Source: Kmv34 sp964524965 (GTDB taxonomy: Bacteria; Aerophobota; Aerophobia; Aerophobales; B3-G15). Taken from it: 9,732 nt of DNA. Location of the stretch: the NCBI GenBank assembly GCA_964524965.1, contig CAZGDY010000064.1, forward strand, positions 1 to 9,732, given 5' to 3'. Made by a program: the position numbers and the translations under genes. Below are positions 4,692-9,732 of the stretch, one piece after another; the stretch's first letter is position 1; each line of letters starts with the position of its first letter. The notes below the pieces were generated by a model that ran no database searches, was not told where the DNA came from, and was given only the letters and a program-made list of their open reading frames with translations.

Positions 4692-6629
4692 TTAATATAG
4701 TTTTTCTTGGGCTTTAATAATATATTTTTGGGCAGAAGGATGACCGGGATATAATCTTGTTACAATTTCCAACTCTATAATAGCTTTATCATACTGTCCA
4801 TTCCAAAAGAACCTCATTCCTTTCTCAAAGTGCTCATTTACAGGTCCTGGAATGTTAGCTATATTCATTTCACGTAAAAATTCTTTAGCTAGATTGATTG
4901 GTATCAAGAAGTTGAACCCAGCAATTTCTTGTCCGGTTGTTGGATCTATTGATCCAAAAGTTGCAATACCAATAACTTCCCCCTTCTCGTTAAACGCAGG
5001 ACCACCGCTGTTGCCATGGGTTATAGCCGTATCGGTTTGGAGCACTTTTAATCCACCTTTGGTGGTTTTTTCTGCACTTATAATCCCGGCAGTTAAAGTA
5101 GGTTCAATCTCGCTTTCCTTCTCGAGTAAAGGATGAAATGTTGCTACACCCGGATATCCAATAATAAATATCCGCTCTGCCAACTGAACCTCATCTGAAT
5201 CACCTAATTTTACCGTAGGAAGATTATCCTGCGATATCTTGAGTATAGCAACATCATTTCCCATTCCACCTCTAAACACGGCATCAATGGGACTTCCCAC
5301 TTTTCTAATGTCGGCCTGACGGGCAACGCTAAGCATATTCACTCCCGGAATAGTAACTCCTAGGGCTGCATAAATACTTTTTTGACTGTTGGTGACTCTT
5401 CCATAATCCATAACATAATCAGCTATTGATCTCATCTCCTGCTCGTCTGGTTCTAGCCCGGTTGCTTCTCTGTAATAATCAAACTCTTTTCCAATGGCTC
5501 TGTCTATAAGATTATATCTAATCAGTTCATCGCTGAAGGAAACAACATGGGCATTAGTTATAATGTAGCCATCCGATGTCACTACAAAACCTGACCCACT
5601 AGCACCGTATCGAACCTCCCAGCTATACCACTCATCAGTTGGAACCAGTTGGCCAGTATCAGGATCAACATCAGCTATGGGCATAACTACCGTGCCCTCA
5701 ACAACGCTTTGGATGAAGACTACGCCTGGTTTTTTTAAAATCGCTATCTGCTGGGGAGTCAAGAGAAATGATGGTAAATCTGGTTTACCTTTCTCCTCAC
5801 CCAGCCACACTACAATATCCTCGGCACTGTATAGATTCATTTTTTCCACTTTTGGAACAATTCCCAACTTTACCATCAATCGCTGTGAGATCTCTCTGGC
5901 TTGAGTTTCTGCCTGTTCCACATAATGTATGGTTATCCCGGTTACATCCTCAGCTAATTCAGTTAAAGTGTACACATGGTAGCCACCTTCTTCAATAGTT
6001 TTTTCTATGGTCCTGATCCTTTCTAAATCATTAACATTGCTGATGAGACTCACACTATAGGACCTGTCAGAGCTTATAAAGTAACTTAGCGGCTGGGTAG
6101 CTCCCACGCGATGGATATTGAGTGCCGTCACATCCGACTCTATAGCAGCAGCTAAGATAAAGTAAATTTCACCTTGATTGGCCTCTATAAAAGGCTCGAT
6201 CCCGCTATATAATTCTTGATATTCTCTTGGTTCTTTTGTTGCACATATACCAATAGCATCACAACTTGCGCGGTCTTCCTCTCCATTCCTGTGGAAATAT
6301 CCCAGGATGAAATCATGAAGGAAAATCCTCGTATTATCTTCCGGTACTATGGCTGAAAACTTCAATATAATGTACCGCAACTGCGAGGGGTCCTCAGAAA
6401 ATATAGTTTGAGAACTATCCCCGTAATAGGTTGTCAGTGAAGTGGTAAAATAATGGTCAATAACTTCAAGATCTTGCAACTGTCCAGCCGGAATTGCATT
6501 TGCGGTGTTGGCCAAAACCATGAGGCTGATCACCAGTACTCCAACAAGTATAACCACTAATAACTTCGCCGTAGCAAATATGTTTTTTATGTCTACTATA
6601 ATTTTAGTTCGTTCTTGAATTTCTCTCAT
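4692..6629 (-). CDS. Membrane-anchored trypsin-like (S1C/HtrA-related) serine protease with novel N-terminal region and TPR-like tail
   Basis: This 645-residue protein has a polar N-terminus, a hydrophobic segment at about 22-40 ending ANTANA (signal anchor or signal peptide), and an extracytoplasmic remainder. Residues about 50-290 form a region I do not recognise, including two close cysteines (C123, C129). The protease domain (about 292-580) has the full triad: H361 in TNAHVV, D459 in NDVAILKI and S541 in GNSGGP. The H-to-D distance is 98 residues against about 30 in DegP, so there is a large insertion (about 364-450, partly helical and acidic). No PDZ domain follows; residues about 597-645 look like one to one-and-a-half TPR units (WNGQYDKAIIELE). 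The start has GAGAGGTG about 6 nt upstream. It lies 210 bp downstream of the transglutaminase-like gene, with its own candidate promoter. Protein quality control or regulated processing in the envelope is inferred. Confidence 0.9.
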   Translation of the reverse strand: MREIQERTKIIVDIKNIFATAKLLVVILVGVLVISLMVLANTANAIPAGQLQDLEVIDHYFTTSLTTYYGDSSQTIFSEDPSQLRYIILKFSAIVPEDNTRIFLHDFILGYFHRNGEEDRASCDAIGICATKEPREYQELYSGIEPFIEANQGEIYFILAAAIESDVTALNIHRVGATQPLSYFISSDRSYSVSLISNVNDLERIRTIEKTIEEGGYHVYTLTELAEDVTGITIHYVEQAETQAREISQRLMVKLGIVPKVEKMNLYSAEDIVVWLGEEKGKPDLPSFLLTPQQIAILKKPGVVFIQSVVEGTVVMPIADVDPDTGQLVPTDEWYSWEVRYGASGSGFVVTSDGYIITNAHVVSFSDELIRYNLIDRAIGKEFDYYREATGLEPDEQEMRSIADYVMDYGRVTNSQKSIYAALGVTIPGVNMLSVARQADIRKVGSPIDAVFRGGMGNDVAILKISQDNLPTVKLGDSDEVQLAERIFIIGYPGVATFHPLLEKESEIEPTLTAGIISAEKTTKGGLKVLQTDTAITHGNSGGPAFNEKGEVIGIATFGSIDPTTGQEIAGFNFLIPINLAKEFLREMNIANIPGPVNEHFEKGMRFFWNGQYDKAIIELEIVTRLYPGHPSAQKYIIKAQEKLY

Positions 6630-6679
6630 TTCTCACACCTCTCACTTAATAAATTTTAGCCCAAGGACTATATTTACCT

Positions 6680-6691
6680 ATCACCTCTTTT
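6680..6691 (-). promoter_or_regulatory. Second SD-like site without a start codon, in the protease leader
   Basis: The minus strand reads AAAAGAGGTGAT, with GAGGTGAT an eight-base complement to the 16S rRNA tail, but no ATG follows at proper spacing. The GTG inside it opens only a 12-codon frame. The real SD of the protease gene lies about 40 nt further downstream. It may be a chance match, a standby site or a stabiliser. Confidence 0.3.
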
Positions 6692-6727
6692 AAAACTTAA
6701 TTATCAAAATAAGAAAAGCTATTTGTT

Positions 6728-6755
6728 ATTTTACTTAGAACCTCTCATTTGTCGA
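6728..6755 (-). promoter_or_regulatory. Candidate promoter of the serine protease gene
   Basis: TCGACA (6755-6750, five of six matches to the -35 consensus) and TAAAAT (6733-6728, five of six) are separated by 16 bp on the minus strand. Transcription would begin near 6720, about 90 nt upstream of the protease start. It lies in the 210-bp gap after the transglutaminase-like gene, so the protease may be expressed both from this site and by read-through. Confidence 0.42.
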
Positions 6756-6839
6756 AAATAATCTTTAATCTATCCATTGGTATTCCGATATTGTTTGGTG
6801 ATAAAGCTAATCTAGGGACCTTCTTCTGAATTAAATACT

Positions 6840-7652
6840 TTACTTTCGCCGAAAAACCCTCAAAAACCCAACCAATATAGGGAACATCCATATAATAAAT
6901 AAAAAAGAAAAAAAAGATGAAACTGTTTTCCCTTTCTTTTTCGGTTTTATTAGCTCTCCCTGGGGTTCTGAAACTAAAGATACTTCTCCTCCTTCTTTTA
7001 TTTCCTGGGCAATCACTGTACTGGTTAAAAATTGAGATGGTATCCAGCCAAGATAGTTATTCCTACCAGTTGCCTCCAGCCAAACCCATCCTTCCTCGCC
7101 ACCAAGTTCCATACTTACATTTGCTTTTTTGTAACCGGGAAGGTATAAAAGGGCAGCTGCGTGCCCAGGAGCAATAACTATAGCTGATCGATAGCCGGCC
7201 ATCTTATATAAATTGGCTAGTAATACGGCATAATCTTCGCAATCTCCTCTAGCCGGTCCTTCCTGGATACTATACGCTAATTCATCAGCATTTTGAGCAA
7301 ATTCCCTATAGCCAAACTGCTCCCCATCGTGCATGTAGCGAACTTTATCTCTGGCAAACTCAAATATTTTCTTTGCTCTATGCTCATCATTTGAATACTT
7401 AGTTAAAAATTCTTTTCCCCACTGAGAAGCAAGACTATCACTTTTCCCAAGACTTTCAAAAACTATAACCGGGCGAAAACCATTCGACATAACCTGAAAA
7501 TAACCATCCGCCCCTTGAGCTCTGGTTCTGCAGATTCCCCAAGAATCGTAGATTTCACCATTCTTTTTATAAAACTGATTACTATAGGCCTGGATAGTTA
7601 TCAACCAGCTTAAAAAAATAACTCCTGTTATTATTACTACTTTTCTCAACAT
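6840..7652 (-). CDS. Membrane-anchored transglutaminase-like (papain-fold) cysteine enzyme
   Basis: This 270-residue protein has a hydrophobic segment at about 5-22, a periplasmic catalytic region and a second hydrophobic helix at about 244-264 ending in a positive RVFRRK tail. It is probably anchored at both ends, with the domain outside. The transglutaminase-core motifs are clear: GDCEDYAVLLANLYKMAGY (136-154) with nucleophile C138, GHAAALLY (163-170) with H164, and WVWLEATG (189-196), where the third triad residue is Glu (E193) instead of the common Asp. Bacterial members are mostly thought to be proteases or amidases rather than protein crosslinkers. It starts 11 bp after the DUF350-type gene. 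Its own SD is weak, so translational coupling is likely. Context with a membrane protein and a serine protease suggests an envelope proteolysis unit. Confidence 0.88.
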   Translation of the reverse strand: MLRKVVIITGVIFLSWLITIQAYSNQFYKKNGEIYDSWGICRTRAQGADGYFQVMSNGFRPVIVFESLGKSDSLASQWGKEFLTKYSNDEHRAKKIFEFARDKVRYMHDGEQFGYREFAQNADELAYSIQEGPARGDCEDYAVLLANLYKMAGYRSAIVIAPGHAAALLYLPGYKKANVSMELGGEEGWVWLEATGRNNYLGWIPSQFLTSTVIAQEIKEGGEVSLVSEPQGELIKPKKKGKTVSSFFSFLFIIWMFPILVGFLRVFRRK

Positions 7653-7663
7653 TTCATCATAAA

Positions 7664-8146
7664 TTATAAAGACATAGTTAAAGCGGCATGTAGAACAATT
7701 CCCAGAAAAACAAGATAACTAAACACGTATATCCCTATGGCAACGGAGTTATCCTTAATGGCCAGAAACCGAATCTTGGGAGTTAGTTTGTTAAATATAT
7801 TAAAAAGGGCCATCGCCACCAAAAGACTAACAAAGAAATTTATAGTGAGTAATTCAAGCCTGTTGAAATCTATCAAGCTGGCAAATAACGATCGCCCCAT
7901 CGCCATGGGAGAAGTTGAGACTCCATGAATTATACAGCCCAGAAAAATAATAAATCCAGCAATAAAAAAAGCGATAGAAATAGGATTTTCTCCTATCTTC
8001 TCCCTTTCGCGAATGGCAGGAGTAAGAACATCTAATATCCTAATCCCCAACCAACCAAGAAAGGAACAGAAAAAAGTAATTATTACTACTCTGATTACCC
8101 AAAAAATAACTAAAAGATAAAATGAAACTACAGGACCTACATTCAT
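7664..8146 (-). CDS. Four-helix membrane protein with two DUF350-like repeats
   Basis: This 160-residue integral membrane protein has predicted helices at about 7-37, 54-76, 97-118 and 132-156. The two halves repeat the same pattern with a period of about 80 residues: LTP-x-IR (41-46 and 121-126), an Asn at the start of the next helix (N54, N133), FLG (68-70 and 147-149) and a following His (H74, H153). The L-x-x-LTP motif followed by a conserved Asn and a small-residue helix matches my memory of DUF350 (YjfL-type) domains. The function of the family is not established. The SD AAAGGAG (8154-8160) is 7 nt upstream of the ATG, and a near-consensus promoter precedes it. It is the first gene of the unit with the transglutaminase-like enzyme. 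Confidence 0.75.
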   Translation of the reverse strand: MNVGPVVSFYLLVIFWVIRVVIITFFCSFLGWLGIRILDVLTPAIREREKIGENPISIAFFIAGFIIFLGCIIHGVSTSPMAMGRSLFASLIDFNRLELLTINFFVSLLVAMALFNIFNKLTPKIRFLAIKDNSVAIGIYVFSYLVFLGIVLHAALTMSL

Positions 8147-8196
8147 TTTTTATCTCCTTTACTAAAGTTAAATTAAAAAACTTCTCAAATAAAATT

Positions 8197-8225
8197 AAAA
8201 TAGAAGAAATTTCACCTTCTGTCAA
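8197..8225 (-). promoter_or_regulatory. Promoter of the DUF350-transglutaminase(-protease) unit
   Basis: On the minus strand a perfect TTGACA (8225-8220) is separated by exactly 17 bp from TATTTT (8202-8197). Transcription would start near 8190, giving a leader of about 45 nt before the DUF350-type start codon. This is the best sigma-70-type match in the window and indicates that the unit is transcribed separately from ltaE upstream. No clear intrinsic terminator was seen after ltaE, only a run of seven T residues just past its stop. Confidence 0.6.
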
Positions 8226-8288
8226 GAAAAATTAAATTATATTATGGCACATACAGCTAAACCCTGGCAAATACTTTAAAAAAAGAGC

Positions 8289-9317
8289 TTAGCTGAATAA
8301 CTTCTGAAAAACTGAGATAGTATTTTCAATGTCTTCCCAGTTTACATCAAGGTGAGTGACTATTCGAATAAGTGAGTTTTGCATAGCTAAAACTAAAACC
8401 TCTTTTTTTTGTAACTCCTCAACTAACCTCAAGACTGTCCAATCCTTTCTTTTAACTCCAAAGTAAAATATATTGGTTTCTAATCTTTGGGGCTCGATTT
8501 GAATACCAGAAATCCCAGCCAAAGCTTGGGCTAATCTTTTAGCTTTCTTGTGATCCTCAACTAATCGCTCGACATGATAATCCAGAGCATAAATTCCTGC
8601 AGCAGCTAAAAATCCTATTTGCCTCATTCCTCCCCCGTACATCTTTCGAAAACGTCTAACCCATCCAATAAACTCTTTGTTCCCGGCTATCATCGAACCA
8701 ACAGGCGCACCAAGACCCTTAGATAAACAAAGAGTCACTGAATCCACATGTCGAGTATATTCTACAGGGTCTATTCCCAGAGCAACAGTAGCATTAAGAA
8801 TTCTTGCTCCATCCATATGAAGAAACAAATTGAATTTTTTAGCTATTTTTGAAATTTCCTTAACCAACTCTAAGGGATAAATTGTCCCTCCCCCTCGATT
8901 ATGAGTGTTCTCAAGACAGATAAGACGTGTTATTGGGCGGTGATAATCAGTTTTATCTCTAATAGCTTTTTCAATTTGTTCAGGGTAAATAATTCCTCTT
9001 TGCCCGATTAAAGGATGAAGTTGGACATTAGATAAAGCAGCTGCTGCTCCACTTTCGTCATTAAAGATATGAGAAAGTTTTTCTACAATCACTTCATCAC
9101 CTGCTCTGGTATGAGCCCTAATTGATAACTGATTGGCCATTGTCCCTGAAGGAACAAAAATTGAAGCTTCTTTTCCTAAAAAGTGAGCTGTTTTTTTTTC
9201 TAAAGCGTTAACTGACGGATCCTCTCTAAAAACATCATCCCCAACTTGGGCCTGAAACATTGCTTCTCTCATACCTGGAGTTGGCTTTGTAACTGTGTCA
9301 CTACGCAAATCTATCAT
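8289..9317 (-). CDS. ltaE: Low-specificity L-threonine aldolase (PLP enzyme)
   Basis: This 342-residue cytoplasmic PLP-dependent fold-type I enzyme cleaves L-threonine or L-allo-threonine to glycine and acetaldehyde; many members also act on other beta-hydroxy amino acids. It opens with the family signature DLRSDTVTKPT (3-13). Further landmarks are GDDVFREDPSVN (26-37), the phosphate-binding PSGTMANQ (56-63), H83 stacking on the PLP ring, LENTHN..GG (135-144), HMDGARI (167-173) with D169 contacting the pyridine nitrogen, the Schiff-base lysine K200 in LSKGLGAPVGS, and R318 in IRIVTHLDV near the substrate carboxylate. Length is normal and nothing is missing. The SD AGGAG lies 7 nt upstream of the ATG. 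It follows the C-N hydrolase gene by 46 bp, so they are probably co-transcribed. The promoter lies beyond the right edge. Confidence 0.95.
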   Translation of the reverse strand: MIDLRSDTVTKPTPGMREAMFQAQVGDDVFREDPSVNALEKKTAHFLGKEASIFVPSGTMANQLSIRAHTRAGDEVIVEKLSHIFNDESGAAAALSNVQLHPLIGQRGIIYPEQIEKAIRDKTDYHRPITRLICLENTHNRGGGTIYPLELVKEISKIAKKFNLFLHMDGARILNATVALGIDPVEYTRHVDSVTLCLSKGLGAPVGSMIAGNKEFIGWVRRFRKMYGGGMRQIGFLAAAGIYALDYHVERLVEDHKKAKRLAQALAGISGIQIEPQRLETNIFYFGVKRKDWTVLRLVEELQKKEVLVLAMQNSLIRIVTHLDVNWEDIENTISVFQKLFS

Positions 9318-9363
9318 TTTTTTTCTCCTGCAATTTTTTAATCTTATCTTTTCAAAAATAAAA

Positions 9364-9732
9364 TTAAAAAAGATCTTTCCTTCGGTGGGAAAGAGAAGGT
9401 AAGCTTTCTTGGATCTTTTGCTGATAAGATAAATCTATCCTGGCAAAAATTACGCCCTCTTTTTCGGGAGCTTTAGCTAAAATTGTTCCCCAAGGATCTA
9501 CTATCATACTTTTCCCCCAGTATCTTTTACTCTGGGAACTTTTTACTATTTGATTAGGAGCAATCACATACAATTGATTCTCTATTGCTCTTGCCCTCAC
9601 TAAAGTTTCCCAATGGTCCTTTCCCGTTTCAAGGGTAAAAGCGGAGGGAATAAAAACAACTTGAACTCCCCCTTTAACTAATCTTCGATAAAGCTCAGGA
9701 AATCGAAGATCATAACATATGCTAAAACCAAA
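9364..9732 (-). CDS. Carbon-nitrogen hydrolase (nitrilase/omega-amidase type), C-terminal part
   Basis: The open frame continues to the right edge, so the N-terminal half (with the catalytic Glu and Lys) is outside the window; 122 residues are visible. The first visible residues FGFSICYDLRFPELYR contain the nucleophile cysteine in the ICYDLRFPE motif of the nitrilase superfamily, followed by FIPSAFT, then HWETLVRARAIENQLYVIAPNQ, and then KSMIVDPWGTIL with the usual glycine-bearing turn before a final ARIDL strand. These features favour the NIT2/YafV-like omega-amidase branch, which hydrolyses alpha-keto acid omega-amides, over true nitrilases, but substrate cannot be settled from the C-terminus. 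A GTG at 9598-9600 inside the VRARAIENQ segment is internal, not a start. It lies 46 bp upstream of ltaE. Confidence 0.9.
   Translation of the reverse strand, partial: FGFSICYDLRFPELYRRLVKGGVQVVFIPSAFTLETGKDHWETLVRARAIENQLYVIAPNQIVKSSQSKRYWGKSMIVDPWGTILAKAPEKEGVIFARIDLSYQQKIQESLPSLSHRRKDLF

Noticed and set aside
9598..9600. GTG as start of a separate 78-residue protein
   Set aside because: The frame stays open to the window edge and contains the nitrilase nucleophile motif upstream, so the GTG is an internal valine codon.

Overview
This is an AT-rich window (roughly 36-38 % G+C by eye) with almost every gene on the minus strand, so it is best read from right to left. Start sites carry purine-rich Shine-Dalgarno (SD) sequences. 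The transporter binding protein has a Sec signal peptide but no lipobox cysteine. Together these suggest a low-GC bacterium with a periplasm, for example Atribacterota, Thermotogota or Halanaerobiia. This assignment is an inference and is weak below the level of 'low-GC diderm, probably anaerobic'. No rRNA, tRNA, CRISPR array or intact mobile element was seen.

Layout from right to left: (1) 9732-8289 holds the C-terminal part of a nitrilase/omega-amidase-type hydrolase, followed 46 bp later by a complete low-specificity L-threonine aldolase (ltaE-type). (2) 8225-4692 is a probable three-gene envelope unit. A good promoter precedes a membrane protein with two DUF350-like repeats, then a membrane-anchored transglutaminase-fold cysteine enzyme 11 bp downstream, then, after 210 bp with its own candidate promoter, a membrane-anchored trypsin-like serine protease with an unrecognised N-terminal region and a TPR-like tail. 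(3) 4691-3814 is about 0.9 kb with no convincing gene. It carries short direct repeats, TGTCA/TTGACA-type repeats and several hairpins, and may be decayed mobile-element or regulatory DNA. (4) 3813-118 is a sugar-type (RbsB/RbsC-like) ABC transport operon: promoter, long leader, periplasmic binding protein, permease, permease. (5) 1-64 is probably the very end of a plus-strand gene converging on that operon.

The points of most interest are the DUF350-transglutaminase-protease unit, which looks like an uncharacterised envelope proteolysis or quality-control system; the absence of an ATPase gene from the ABC operon despite two diverged permeases; and the RNA architecture of that operon. The latter has a start-codon-less, near-perfect SD close to the predicted 5' end (resembling 'STAB-SD' mRNA stabilisers), a 14-bp perfect intercistronic stem, a weak AU-rich terminator-like hairpin between binding protein and permease, and a hairpin abutting the SD of the last gene.
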